From NCBI RefSeq assembly GCF_000718785.1, contig NZ_JOCA01000028.1, forward strand, positions 1 through 64,000: a stretch of 64,000 nt of DNA. The letters run 5' to 3'. Below the pieces are notes generated by a model. It saw only the letters and a list, made by a program, of their open reading frames with translations, was not told the DNA's origin and did not search any database. Positions 36,694 to 45,177 of the stretch are shown here, piece after piece. A program made the position numbers and the translations under genes. The stretch's first letter is position 1. Each line of letters begins with the position of its first letter. The DNA is from Streptomyces sp. NRRL WC-3626 (GTDB taxonomy: Bacteria; Actinomycetota; Actinomycetes; Streptomycetales; Streptomycetaceae).

Positions 36694-36723
36694 GCCGCCG
36701 TCCTGATCGCGACGGACGGCGGC
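36694..36723 (-). promoter_or_regulatory. Intercistronic hairpin between gluB and gluC
   Basis: GCCGCCGTCC and GGACGGCGGC make a perfect 10-bp stem around a 10-base loop in the 114-base gap between the two genes. Such stems commonly shield the binding-protein mRNA from 3' decay and reduce read-through to the permeases, keeping GluB in excess. Confidence 0.6.
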
Positions 36724-36760
36724 ACGCCTTCAAGACCCCGCGTTACCGGGCGGTCCTGGG

Positions 36761-37606
36761 TTACTTGACGATGTTGCCGATCTGCGGAGCCGGCTCGTTC
36801 TTGTACTCGGCGGGGCCGAAGTTGGCCTCGACCGCCTTCTCCCAGGACTTGTCGCTGACCATCTTCTCCAGCGCGTCGTTGATCTTGTTCACGGTCTCGG
36901 TGTCGCCCTTCTTGACACCGACGCCGTAGTTCTCGTTGCTCAGCTTCAGGCCGGCGAGCTCGAACTTGCCCTTGTACTGTTCCTGCGAGGCGAAACCGGC
37001 GAGGATCGAGTCGTCGGTGGTCAGGGCGTCGACGGACCCGCTCTGCAGACCCGCGATGCACTCCGAGTACGTGCCGTACTCGCGCAGCTGGGCATCCGGC
37101 GCGAAGTCCTTCTTGACGTTCTGCGCCGAGGTCGAACCGGTCACCGAGCAGAGCTTCTTGTCGTTCAGGTCGGTGGCCTCGGAGATGCCCGAGCCCTTCT
37201 TCACCAGCAGGTCCTGGTGGGCCAGCAGGTACGGGCCGGCGAAGTCGACCTTCTCCTTGCGCTCGTCCGTGATGGAGTAGGTCGCCGCGATGAACTTGAC
37301 GTCCCCGCGCGCGAGGGCGTTCTCGCGGTCGGCGCTCTTGGTCTCGACCCACTCGATCTGGTCGGGCTTGTAGCCGAGCTCCTTGGCGACGTACGTCGCC
37401 ACGTCCACGTCGAAGCCGGTGAAGGAGCCGTCGGGCGTCTTCAGGCCGAGACCGGGCTGGTCGTACTTGATGCCGATCTTGATCTTGTCGCCGCCGCCCC
37501 CGGAGGACGAGTTGTTGTCACCGCCGTCGTCGCCGCCACAGGCGGTCGCGGTCAGGGCGAGAGCGAACACGGTGGCCGTGGCGGCGGTGACCTTGCGGAG
37601 CTTCAT
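36761..37606 (-). CDS. gluB: Glutamate-binding lipoprotein GluB
   Basis: A 281-residue extracytoplasmic solute-binding protein (SBP family 3). The lipoprotein signal is MKLRKVTAATATVFALALTATAC with lipidated Cys, followed by GGDDGG and a Ser/Gly linker. The domain starts KIGIKYDQPGLGLKTPDGSFTGFDVDVATYVAKELG, the canonical family 3 opening, and contains DLNDKKLCSVTGSTS and RGDVKFIAATYSIT. ATG 37606 preceded by AAAGGA. Located 80 bases after gluA. Confidence 0.94.
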   Translation of the reverse strand: MKLRKVTAATATVFALALTATACGGDDGGDNNSSSGGGGDKIKIGIKYDQPGLGLKTPDGSFTGFDVDVATYVAKELGYKPDQIEWVETKSADRENALARGDVKFIAATYSITDERKEKVDFAGPYLLAHQDLLVKKGSGISEATDLNDKKLCSVTGSTSAQNVKKDFAPDAQLREYGTYSECIAGLQSGSVDALTTDDSILAGFASQEQYKGKFELAGLKLSNENYGVGVKKGDTETVNKINDALEKMVSDKSWEKAVEANFGPAEYKNEPAPQIGNIVK

Positions 37607-37686
37607 GGTGCACATCCTTTGACTCTGGTGAAGTGATGCGGCCCGGTCGGTGTCCGGTCACGCAAGTCGTCAGGGCGCGAGGCGCC

Positions 37687-38463
37687 TCAGTGGTGAAGGA
37701 TCTTCGACAGGAAGTCCTTGGCGCGGTCGCTCCGCGGATTGCTGAAGAACTGGTCCGGCGCAGCCTCTTCGACGATTCGGCCGTCCGCCATGAACACCAC
37801 GCGATTTGCGGCCGAACGGGCGAATCCCATCTCGTGGGTGACGACGATCATCGTCATGCCGTCCCGGGCGAGCTGCTGCATGACCTCCAGCACCTCGTTG
37901 ATCATCTCGGGGTCGAGAGCCGACGTCGGCTCGTCGAACAGCATGACCTTGGGGTCCATCGCCAGGGCCCGCGCGATGGCGACACGCTGCTGCTGGCCAC
38001 CGGACAGCTGTGCGGGGTACTTCTCCGCCTGCGCGCCCACGCCGACCCGGTCGAGCAGGGCACGGGCCCGCTCCTCGGCCGCCTTCTTGTCCTTCTTGCG
38101 AACCTTGATCTGGCCCAGCATCACGTTCTCGAGCACGGTCTTGTGCGCGAAGAGGTTGAAGGACTGGAAGACCATCCCCACGTCGGCCCGCAGCCGGGCG
38201 AGCTCCTTGCCCTCGTGGGGCAGGGGCTTGCCGTCGATCGAGATCGACCCGGAGTCGATCGTCTCCAGGCGGTTGATGGTGCGGCACAGGGTGGACTTCC
38301 CGGACCCGGAGGGTCCGATGACCACGACGACTTCGCCACGGGCGATCGTCAGGTCGATGTCCTGGAGTACGTGCAACGCGCCGAAGTGCTTGTTGACGCT
38401 CTTCAGGACGACCAGATCGCCGGTCGCGGCCACATCTTCCTTGGCCACCGATACTTCGGTCAT
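37687..38463 (-). CDS. gluA: Glutamate ABC transporter ATPase GluA
   Basis: A 258-residue ATP-binding subunit. Walker A is [12 protein letters not shown], the signature [15 protein letters not shown], Walker [14 protein letters not shown], and the H-loop VVTHEMGFA. First gene of gluABCD, divergent from gluR. The mRNA leader contains an inverted repeat at 38478-38499 that holds a GGAGGA sequence in its right arm. In S. coelicolor the GluR/GluK pair, encoded divergently, controls this operon in response to glutamate. Confidence 0.95.
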   Translation of the reverse strand: MTEVSVAKEDVAATGDLVVLKSVNKHFGALHVLQDIDLTIARGEVVVVIGPSGSGKSTLCRTINRLETIDSGSISIDGKPLPHEGKELARLRADVGMVFQSFNLFAHKTVLENVMLGQIKVRKKDKKAAEERARALLDRVGVGAQAEKYPAQLSGGQQQRVAIARALAMDPKVMLFDEPTSALDPEMINEVLEVMQQLARDGMTMIVVTHEMGFARSAANRVVFMADGRIVEEAAPDQFFSNPRSDRAKDFLSKILHH

Positions 38464-38477
38464 CGCTCTCAGGCTCC

Positions 38478-38499
38478 GTCCTCCTCGGTTTCGGAGGAC
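38478..38499 (-). promoter_or_regulatory. Leader hairpin of gluA
   Basis: On the minus strand GTCCTCC and GGAGGAC pair around an 8-base loop, 14-36 bases upstream of the gluA ATG. The right arm contains GGAGGA, a ribosome-site-like sequence, so the stem could affect gluA translation. Confidence 0.4.
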
Positions 38500-38529
38500 A
38501 GTAGTAATCCATCAGACCCGCGTCATTAC

Positions 38530-38547
38530 ATCTGAGGGGAATCTGAG
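38530..38547. promoter_or_regulatory. Candidate GluR operator: direct repeat ATCTGAG with 11-bp phase
   Basis: ATCTGAGgggaATCTGAG has two identical heptamers whose starts are 11 bases apart, one helical turn. This is the classic tandem site of OmpR/PhoB-family regulators, the family of the adjacent GluR. It lies 67-84 bases upstream of gluA. A six-bp inverted repeat (TCCGAT-AGCA-ATCGGA) follows at 38556-38571. Confidence 0.5.
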
Positions 38548-38555
38548 CATCACGA

Positions 38556-38571
38556 TCCGATAGCAATCGGA
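38556..38571. repeat. Inverted repeat TCCGAT-AGCA-ATCGGA in the gluA-gluR gap
   Basis: Perfect 6-bp arms with a 4-base centre, beside the ATCTGAG direct repeat in the divergent promoter region. Could be a second operator; no regulator is assigned. Confidence 0.35.
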
Positions 38572-38678
38572 CACCTGTCGTAGCACTTGTGAGCAGGGGT
38601 GATTTCGGCCGGGTAACGGTACGAAAGAGCAACCGGAACCCCCTTGACGCCGTCCTCCTCCATCGGCGTCACTGCAAG

Positions 38679-38704
38679 GTGCACGCGAGCGTGCACGCGT
38701 TTTT
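38679..38704 (+). terminator. Hairpin plus T5 in the gluR leader (attenuator candidate)
   Basis: GTGCACGC-GA-GCGTGCAC is a perfect 8-bp inverted repeat (38679-38696), followed by GCG and TTTTT (38700-38704), about 45 bases upstream of the gluR start. Read on the plus strand it has intrinsic-terminator shape. It may instead be an operator palindrome. Confidence 0.45.
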
Positions 38705-38748
38705 GTACACAAGGAGAGCGTACGGCCGATGAACCGAAGGGGGCCCTG

Positions 38749-39435
38749 GTGAGACTGCTGCTCGTCGAGGACGACAACCACGTCGCCGCAGCCCTGTCGG
38801 CGGTGCTGGCGCGGCACGGATTCGACGTCACCCACGCGCGCAGCGGCGAGGAGGCGCTCCAGGCGCTCGTCCCCGAGCCGGAGGGCTTCGGCGTGGTCCT
38901 GCTGGACCTGGGGCTGCCCGACCAGGACGGCTACGAGGTCTGCGGCAAGATCCGCAAGCGCACCGGCACGCCGGTGATCATGGTCACCGCGCGGTCCGAC
39001 GTGCGCTCCCGCATCCACGGCCTCAACCTCGGCGCCGACGACTACGTGGTCAAGCCGTACGACACGGGAGAGCTGCTCGCGCGGATCCACGCCGTCAGCC
39101 GGCGCAGCGTCCACGAGGAGGCCACGGGCGGTACGGAGACCGAGCTGCGGCTCGGCCCGGTCCGTATCGAGCTGCCGACCCGACAGGTCAGCGTCAACGG
39201 CACGGTCGTCCAGCTCACCCGAAAGGAGTTCGATCTGCTCGCCCTGCTCGCCCAGCGGCCGGGGGTCGTCTTCCGCCGGGAACAGATCATCAGCGAGGTG
39301 TGGCGCACCAGCTGGGAGGGCACCGGACGGACCCTGGAGGTGCACGTCGCCTCCCTGCGCGCCAAGCTCCGCATGCCCGCCCTCATCGAGACCGTACGCG
39401 GAGTCGGCTACCGGCTCGTCGCGCCCACGGCGTAG
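38749..39435 (+). CDS. gluR: GluR response regulator (OmpR/PhoB family)
   Basis: A 228-residue response regulator. The receiver covers residues 1-120 (LLLVEDDNHVAAAL, acceptor Asp in VVLLDLGLPDQDGYE, Lys in YVVKPYDTGE). The winged-helix DNA-binding domain covers about 135-225 (LTRKEFDLLALLAQRPGVVFRREQIISEVW, TLEVHVASLRAKL, ETVRGVGYRL). The GTG at 38749 follows AAGGGGG. It is divergent from gluABCD and 9 bases before gluK. The S. coelicolor homologue responds to glutamate and controls gluABCD. Confidence 0.92.
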   Translation: MRLLLVEDDNHVAAALSAVLARHGFDVTHARSGEEALQALVPEPEGFGVVLLDLGLPDQDGYEVCGKIRKRTGTPVIMVTARSDVRSRIHGLNLGADDYVVKPYDTGELLARIHAVSRRSVHEEATGGTETELRLGPVRIELPTRQVSVNGTVVQLTRKEFDLLALLAQRPGVVFRREQIISEVWRTSWEGTGRTLEVHVASLRAKLRMPALIETVRGVGYRLVAPTA

Positions 39436-39444
39436 CGGGCCCGG

Positions 39445-40872
39445 GTGCACACGCGGCTGCTTCCGCTGCTCATCGTCCTGATGGCGGCCGTCCTGCTGGC
39501 CCTCGGCGTTCCGCTGGCCGTCAGCCTGGCCGGCGCGGAGCAGCAGCGGGTGGTCGTCGACCGGATCGACGACACCGCGCGCTTCGCCGCCCTCGCCCAG
39601 TTCGTCACCGAGCCGACCAGCCCGTCCGGCGCGGACATCAACGAGCGCCGCGAGACGCTCAGCAGCGAGCTGCGCAGCTATTACACGGTGTACGGCATCC
39701 GCGCGGGCGTCTTCTACCGCAACGACTCACCCATGGCGCACGCCCCGGACGACTGGTACCTGCCCCGCACGGGTGAGGTGCGCGACGCCTTCGAGGAGGC
39801 GCTGCTCAGCCGCCGCAGCCATGACCCCGAGCAGGTGTGGCCCTGGCAGCGGCGCAGTCTGGTCGTGGCCTCGCCGGTCATCCGGGACGGCGATGTCGTC
39901 GCCGTCGTGGTCACCGACTCACCGACCGGGCAGATGCGCTCCCGCATCCTGCGGGGCTGGCTGGTCATCGCGGCCGGGGAGGCGGCGGCGATGCTGCTGG
40001 CCGTCGGCGCCGCGCTGCGGCTGACCGGCTGGGTGCTCAAGCCCGTACGGGTCCTGGACGCCACCACCCACGACATCGCCACCGGACGGCTGAAGTCACG
40101 GGTGGCGGCGGCCGGCGGGCCGCCGGAACTGAGACGGCTCGCCCGGTCGTTCAACGAGATGGCCGACAACGTGGAGAGCGTGCTGGAGCAGCAGCGCGCC
40201 TTCGTCGCCGACGCCTCGCACCAGCTGCGCAACCCGCTGTCGGCGCTGCTGCTGCGCATCGAGCTGCTCGCCCTGGAGCTGCCCGAGGGCAACGAGGAGA
40301 TCGCCTCCGTGCAGGCCGAGGGCAAGCGACTGGCGCAGGTCCTGGACGACCTGCTCGACCTGGCGCTCGCCGAGCACAGCGAGGCCAGCCTCCAGGTCAC
40401 CGACATCGGTGCGCTGGCCGCCGAGCGCGTCGCGGCCTGGGCTCCCACCGCCGACGCCAAGGGCGTCAGCCTCACCGGGACCTGCCCCGCGACCACCGCG
40501 TGGGCCGATCCCGTGGCGCTGTCCAGCGCGCTGGACGCGGTCATCGACAACGCGGTGAAGTTCACGCCGGAGGGCGAGACCGTCGAGGTCGCCGTGGCGT
40601 CCAACGGAGGCACGTGCACCGTCGTCGTCACCGACAACGGCCCCGGACTGACCGAGGAGGAGCTGGCCCGCGTCGGCGACCGCTTCTGGCGCAGCGGCCG
40701 GCACCAGAACATCAAGGGCTCCGGACTGGGCCTGTCCATCACACGGGCGCTGCTCGCCGCGGGCGGCGGCTCGATCGCGTACGAGCGTCATGAGCCGCAC
40801 GGGCTACGGGTGACCGTGACCGTGCCGAGGAACGCCCCCGCGGGCGCCGCTCAGGGCTTGACGGACCGGTAG
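39445..40872 (+). CDS. gluK: GluK sensor histidine kinase
   Basis: A 475-residue membrane sensor kinase. Helix 1 is RLLPLLIVLMAAVLLALGVPLAVSLAGA, a periplasmic sensor region of about 135 residues follows, and helix 2 is GWLVIAAGEAAAMLLAVGAAL. HAMP then leads to the HisKA box FVADASHQLRNPLSALL (Asn replaces the common Thr) and the HATPase motifs DNAVKFTPEG, VTDNGPGL and GSGLGLSI. GTG start. The 3' end overlaps the convergent TAXI gene by 22 bases. Confidence 0.92.
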   Translation: MHTRLLPLLIVLMAAVLLALGVPLAVSLAGAEQQRVVVDRIDDTARFAALAQFVTEPTSPSGADINERRETLSSELRSYYTVYGIRAGVFYRNDSPMAHAPDDWYLPRTGEVRDAFEEALLSRRSHDPEQVWPWQRRSLVVASPVIRDGDVVAVVVTDSPTGQMRSRILRGWLVIAAGEAAAMLLAVGAALRLTGWVLKPVRVLDATTHDIATGRLKSRVAAAGGPPELRRLARSFNEMADNVESVLEQQRAFVADASHQLRNPLSALLLRIELLALELPEGNEEIASVQAEGKRLAQVLDDLLDLALAEHSEASLQVTDIGALAAERVAAWAPTADAKGVSLTGTCPATTAWADPVALSSALDAVIDNAVKFTPEGETVEVAVASNGGTCTVVVTDNGPGLTEEELARVGDRFWRSGRHQNIKGSGLGLSITRALLAAGGGSIAYERHEPHGLRVTVTVPRNAPAGAAQGLTDR

Positions 40873-41846
40873 TACCGGCGGGCGCCCTCGTGCAGCAGGA
40901 GCGGATCGGTGTAGATCGCCGTGCGTACGTCGACGAGCTGCGCGGAGTGGACGTGGGCGCCGATGCCGTCCCTGCTCTTGAGCACGATGCGGGTGAGCCA
41001 CTCGGTGAGGCGGGGGTCGGCGTCCGTGCGGGTGATCAGGAGGTTGGACACCGCCATCGTGGGCACGGGCGCGCCGAGCTGGCTGCCGGGGTAGGCCGAC
41101 GCCGGCATGTTGGTGGCGCGGTAGTAGCGGGTGGCGCCGCCCTGCTTGTGCAGCTCGGCGACCAGGTCGGCGCGGATCGGCACGAACCGCAGCGCGTTCC
41201 GCTCGGCGAGCGTCTTCAGGCCGTCCGTGGGCAGGCCGCCCGACCAGAAGAAGGCGTCCAGACCGTGGCCGAGCCGCTCCGGGCCCTTGTCGATGCCGTC
41301 GGAGGACGGCCTGATGTCCGTCTCCGGGTCGATGCCGGCCGCGCGGAGCACCCGGTTGGCGATGAGCCGTACGCCCGACTTGGGCGGCCCTATGGCGACG
41401 TGCTTGCCGCGCAGGTCGTCGACGGTGTGGATACCGGAGTCGCGGGCGACCGCGAGCTGTACGTAGTCGTCGTACAGGCGTGCCACGCCGCGCAGGCCGT
41501 CGGCGCCGGGACGGTCCTCGAGCCGGTACGTCTCCACCGCGTCGGCCGCGGCGATCGCGAAGTCGGCCTCGCCGGTCGCCACGCGCCGTACGTTCTCCTG
41601 CGAGCCGTCGCTCGTCTCCAGGCGTACGTCGAGGTCGGGCATGTGCTTGCCCAGTGAGCTGCGCAGGAGTTCGCCGTACTTCTGGTAGACGCCCGCGCGG
41701 GTGCCCGTGCTGACGGTGATCGTGCCGCCCGGGGGTTCCTCGTCCCAGGGGGCCAGCCACCACACGAGGATTCCGAGCAGCACGAGGCCGGCGGTCGTGG
41801 CCCGCAGGGCCCGGCGCCTGCCGATGCGGGACAGCGAGTGGGGCAT
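40851..41846 (-). CDS. TAXI-family TRAP transporter solute-binding protein
   Basis: A 331-residue extracytoplasmic binding protein, membrane-anchored by one N-terminal helix (RALRATTAGLVLLGILVWWLAPW). TAXI hallmarks are TITVSTGTRAGVYQKYGELL, TSDGSQENVRRVATGEADFAIAAADAV and LRGKHVAIGPPKSGVRLIANRVL. No TRAP membrane subunit is encoded nearby, so it may serve as a sensor partner; TAXI proteins in this place may present ligand to GluK. ATG at 41846. Confidence 0.85.
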   Translation of the reverse strand: MPHSLSRIGRRRALRATTAGLVLLGILVWWLAPWDEEPPGGTITVSTGTRAGVYQKYGELLRSSLGKHMPDLDVRLETSDGSQENVRRVATGEADFAIAAADAVETYRLEDRPGADGLRGVARLYDDYVQLAVARDSGIHTVDDLRGKHVAIGPPKSGVRLIANRVLRAAGIDPETDIRPSSDGIDKGPERLGHGLDAFFWSGGLPTDGLKTLAERNALRFVPIRADLVAELHKQGGATRYYRATNMPASAYPGSQLGAPVPTMAVSNLLITRTDADPRLTEWLTRIVLKSRDGIGAHVHSAQLVDVRTAIYTDPLLLHEGARRYYRSVKP

Positions 41847-41900
41847 GTGCGCGATCCTGCCAGGTGAGGTGGGTGCTGACCAGGTCGGTACAGTCGCGGG

Positions 41901-42302
41901 ATGAGTTCTTCGCCTGCCGAACTGGTCCGTGAGTTTCATCGTGCGTTCGGGCTGGATGTCCGGGATGTGCCGTCCGAGGTCGCCCCGGAGCTCGCGGCGC
42001 ACAGGGGCGAGCTGCTCGCCGAGGAGGCGGAGGAGGTCGCCGAGGTGTCCGTGGCGGGGCCGCTCGACCGGCTGGCGCACGAGTTGGCCGATGTGGTGTA
42101 TGTCGCTTACGGGACAGCGCTGGTGCACGGGATCGATCTCGACGCGGTGATCGCCGAGATCCATCGGTCCAACATGAGCAAGCTGGGGCCCGACGGGTCG
42201 GTCAGCCGGCGGGCCGACGGCAAGGTGCTCAAGGGCGAGCACTACGCGGCGCCGGATGTGGCGGGGGTACTGCGGGGGCAGGGGTGGACGCCGGACGCGT
42301 GA
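41901..42302 (+). CDS. MazG-like nucleotide pyrophosphohydrolase
   Basis: A 133-residue all-alpha NTP pyrophosphohydrolase-like protein. The metal-binding EExxE...ExxD pattern is present: EEAEEVAEV near 40 and HELADVVYVAYG near 62. MazG-family enzymes hydrolyse non-canonical or surplus nucleoside triphosphates; the substrate is not known here. ATG 41901, 54 bases from the divergent TAXI gene. Confidence 0.85.
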   Translation: MSSSPAELVREFHRAFGLDVRDVPSEVAPELAAHRGELLAEEAEEVAEVSVAGPLDRLAHELADVVYVAYGTALVHGIDLDAVIAEIHRSNMSKLGPDGSVSRRADGKVLKGEHYAAPDVAGVLRGQGWTPDA

Positions 42303-42495
42303 CGGCTGGACGGGGCTGTGATTCGCTTGCCGGCGCTTGCGGGGACGTACGGGAATTGAATTCGGGAATGTGCTCCACAATAATGGCGGCCGGAAAGCGG
42401 AGCCGAAGGGTGAAGGGGAATGGCGGCTTATATGTGTCACGCATCTCGTGGCATCTGTGCGCCGCTTTTCCACGGGATTCCCAGTGGCGAGATGT

Positions 42496-42512
42496 CGGAA
42501 TGGTCAATTCCG
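42496..42512. repeat. Inverted repeat CGGAAT-GGTCA-ATTCCG upstream of a membrane-protein gene
   Basis: Perfect 6-bp arms around five bases, about 70 bases before the 42581 start codon, in a 278-base stretch (42303-42580) of lower GC than the surroundings. It fits a regulator site; no gene is seen in this stretch. Confidence 0.35.
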
Positions 42513-42580
42513 TTTGAGCAGAAGGGGCGGAACGGCCGAAAAACATCTGGCAGTCGCCATGATCGTTGTACTCTCCGCCA

Positions 42581-43177
42581 ATGACGCCTACTCCCCCCAC
42601 CACTCCGCCCACCCCGTCCCCGACGGACGCCGAGTGCCTGGAACTCACCCGGAAACTGCGGCGCAGGGGCACCCTCGTGCTCTCCTTCTTCGCCCTGGTG
42701 TGGGCCTTCGCCGCCGCTTCCGGGACGGGTTCGGCCACGGACGTCGTGCCGGCGTCCATAGAAGCCGCGGCCCTCGCGGTCACCGCGGCGGCGATCTATC
42801 TGGGCCACCGCAAGGAGGCCGCCCCCTCGCCCCGGATGGTGAGCCTCCCGGCCAACTGGGCGCGCGGCGTGGGTGTCGTCAACACCGTCGAACTGGTGGC
42901 CGTCTTCGCGGTCGTCGCGGCGTCCAACGCCGCCGGCCGGCCCGAACTCATCCCGGTCGGCATCGCCCTCGTCGTGGGGCTCCACTTCTTCCCGCTCGCC
43001 CGCCTGTACGACCAGTGGCAGTACCGGTGGACGGCCGCGCTGCTGACCGCCGTCGCGGTCGCCGGTGTCGTCCTCGTCGTGGCAGGCCTGTCGGACGAGA
43101 ACGTACGGCTCGTGGTGGGCCTGGCCTGCGCCGCGGTGCTCTGGGGCTCCGCGTACCACGTGGCCGTACGGGGCTGA
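42581..43177 (+). CDS. Four-to-five-helix membrane protein of unknown function
   Basis: A 198-residue protein starting MTPTPPTTPPTPSPTDAE. After a Pro/Thr-rich head and the charged segment LELTRKLRRRG come hydrophobic spans LVLSFFALVWAFAAASG, IEAAALAVTAAAIYLG, VVNTVELVAVFAVVAASNAA, PVGIALVVGLHFFPLARLY, AALLTAVAVAGVVLVVAGL and LVVGLACAAVLWGSAY. No family recognised with confidence. Start ATG 42581; a TTG 15 bases earlier is less likely. Both flanks are of lower GC than average. Confidence 0.7.
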   Translation: MTPTPPTTPPTPSPTDAECLELTRKLRRRGTLVLSFFALVWAFAAASGTGSATDVVPASIEAAALAVTAAAIYLGHRKEAAPSPRMVSLPANWARGVGVVNTVELVAVFAVVAASNAAGRPELIPVGIALVVGLHFFPLARLYDQWQYRWTAALLTAVAVAGVVLVVAGLSDENVRLVVGLACAAVLWGSAYHVAVRG

Positions 43178-43610
43178 CGGACCGCCGGGCCGTGGGGGCG
43201 GGCGCGTCGCCCCGTGAGCGAACGCGGAATTCTTCCGACGGCTTGCCGGAATGTTTTCCTTTTCCGCCGAGCTGTGAGGTCCATATTGCCCGGGATTCCC
43301 CTCGGGCGTCAGACCGTGCGGACGCCGACTGGCATTTATCGCCGCCCGGATGATGTTTTTCCGGCGCCCGGCCTTTCCTTGTCGTCCACAGGGATCGCCC
43401 ATTCAGGGCTGTTCACCATGTCATTCCGCGCCGGATCATGCTGGTCTCCATCCCGTGCGTACGTCAGTGCGTCGTGAACCGCGCATGGAGCCGGCGGTGC
43501 CCTCAGCTCCCCCTGGCCGGCTAGCCGCATCCGGCCAGGCCAGGAACCTGCCCGGCGGGGAGTTGGCCACCCGACCGGGGCGGTCCGCGGCAGCGCCTAC
43601 CCTTGTGGGC
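43178..43610. other. Lower-GC intergenic region before miaB
   Basis: About 430 bases. No recognised gene; an open frame at 43214-43477 has no ribosome site, no homology and poor third-position GC. It shares CGGGATTCCC with the stretch before the 42581 gene. It presumably contains the miaB promoter. Confidence 0.5.
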
Positions 43611-45128
43611 ATGAGCAGCATCGACCGGAGCCAGTCAGTGGGCGGCACACGCACCTACGAAGTACGCACCTACGGGTGCCAGATGAACGTCCACGACTCC
43701 GAGCGATTGTCCGGACTGCTCGAGGACGCGGGCTACGTCCGCGCCCCCGAGGGCTCCGACGGCGACGCCGACGTCGTCGTCTTCAACACCTGCGCCGTCC
43801 GGGAGAACGCCGACAACAAGCTCTACGGCAATCTCGGCCACCTCGCTCCGAAGAAGGCGAGCCGCCCCGGCATGCAGATCGCGGTCGGCGGCTGCCTCGC
43901 GCAGAAGGACCGCGACACCATCGTCAAGCGGGCGCCCTGGGTCGACGTCGTCTTCGGCACGCACAACATCGGCAAGCTGCCTGTCCTGCTGGAGCGCGCC
44001 CGCGTGCAGGAGGAGGCGCAGGTCGAGATCGCCGAATCCCTCGAGGCGTTCCCCTCCACGCTGCCGACCCGGCGCGAGAGCGCCTACGCGGCCTGGGTGT
44101 CGATCTCCGTCGGCTGCAACAACACCTGCACCTTCTGCATCGTTCCGGCGCTGCGCGGCAAGGAGAAGGACCGCCGCCCGGGCGACATCCTCGCCGAGAT
44201 CGAGGCCCTGGTCGGCGAGGGCGTATCCGAGATCACCCTGCTCGGTCAGAACGTCAACGCGTACGGCTCCGACATCGGCGACCGCGAGGCGTTCAGCAAG
44301 CTGCTGCGGGCCTGCGGCACGATCGACGGCCTGGAGCGCGTCCGCTTCACCTCGCCGCACCCGCGCGACTTCACCGACGACGTCATCGCCGCCATGGCCG
44401 AGACGCCCAACGTCATGCCGCAGCTCCACATGCCCCTGCAGTCCGGCTCCGACCCGGTGCTGAAGGCGATGCGCCGCTCCTACCGGCAGGAGCGCTACCT
44501 CGGCATCATCGAGAAGGTCCGCGCCGCCATCCCGCACGCGGCGATCAGCACCGACATCATCGTGGGCTTCCCCGGCGAGACCGAGGAGGACTTCCAGCAG
44601 ACCCTGCACGTGGTGCGCGAGGCCCGCTTCGCGCAGGCGTTCACCTTCCAGTACTCCAAGCGTCCCGGCACCCCGGCCGCCGAGATGGACGGCCAGATCC
44701 CCAAGAAGGTCGTCCAGGAGCGCTACGAGCGCCTCGTCGCCCTCCAGGAGGAGATCTCCTGGGAGGAGAACAAGAAGCAGGTCGGCCGCACCGTGGAACT
44801 GATGGTCGCCGAGGGCGAGGGCCGCAAGGACGGCGCCACCCACCGCCTCTCGGGCCGCGCCCCCGACAGCCGCCTGGTGCACTTCACCAAGCCGGAGCAG
44901 GAGGTGCGCCCCGGCGACGTCGTCACCGTCGAGATCACGTACGCCGCCCCGCACCACCTCCTCGCCGAGGGCGCGGTGCTCGATGTGCGCCGCACCCGCG
45001 CGGGCGACGCCTGGGAGAAGCGGAACACCGAGAAGGCCGCCCGGCCCGCCGGTGTGCTGCTCGGTCTGCCCAAGGTGGGCGTGCCCGAGCCGCTGCCCGC
45101 GGTCGCCGGCGGCTGCGCCGTCGACTGA
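43611..45128 (+). CDS. miaB: tRNA-2-methylthio-N6-dimethylallyladenosine synthase MiaB
   Basis: A 505-residue radical-SAM methylthiotransferase acting on i6A37 of tRNAs. UPF0004 cysteines are in YGCQMN, NTCAVRE and GGCLAQK. The radical SAM motif GCNNTCTFC provides Cys169, Cys173 and Cys176, with [10 protein letters not shown] and [15 protein letters not shown] typical of MiaB. A TRAM domain lies at about 375-450. ATG 43611 is chosen because homology starts at [13 protein letters not shown]; the frame is open further upstream. It acts after MiaA, encoded 1.7 kb downstream. Confidence 0.96.
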   Translation: MSSIDRSQSVGGTRTYEVRTYGCQMNVHDSERLSGLLEDAGYVRAPEGSDGDADVVVFNTCAVRENADNKLYGNLGHLAPKKASRPGMQIAVGGCLAQKDRDTIVKRAPWVDVVFGTHNIGKLPVLLERARVQEEAQVEIAESLEAFPSTLPTRRESAYAAWVSISVGCNNTCTFCIVPALRGKEKDRRPGDILAEIEALVGEGVSEITLLGQNVNAYGSDIGDREAFSKLLRACGTIDGLERVRFTSPHPRDFTDDVIAAMAETPNVMPQLHMPLQSGSDPVLKAMRRSYRQERYLGIIEKVRAAIPHAAISTDIIVGFPGETEEDFQQTLHVVREARFAQAFTFQYSKRPGTPAAEMDGQIPKKVVQERYERLVALQEEISWEENKKQVGRTVELMVAEGEGRKDGATHRLSGRAPDSRLVHFTKPEQEVRPGDVVTVEITYAAPHHLLAEGAVLDVRRTRAGDAWEKRNTEKAARPAGVLLGLPKVGVPEPLPAVAGGCAVD

Positions 45129-45177
45129 CCCAGGTGGCGGGAGTGCCGCCGGGGGCCGCCGCAGTAGGCTGCTGATC

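Noticed and set aside
43214..43477. 87-codon ORF upstream of miaB (MSERGILPTACRNVF...)
   Set aside because: No ribosome site, poor codon-position bias, no domain; more likely non-coding promoter region.
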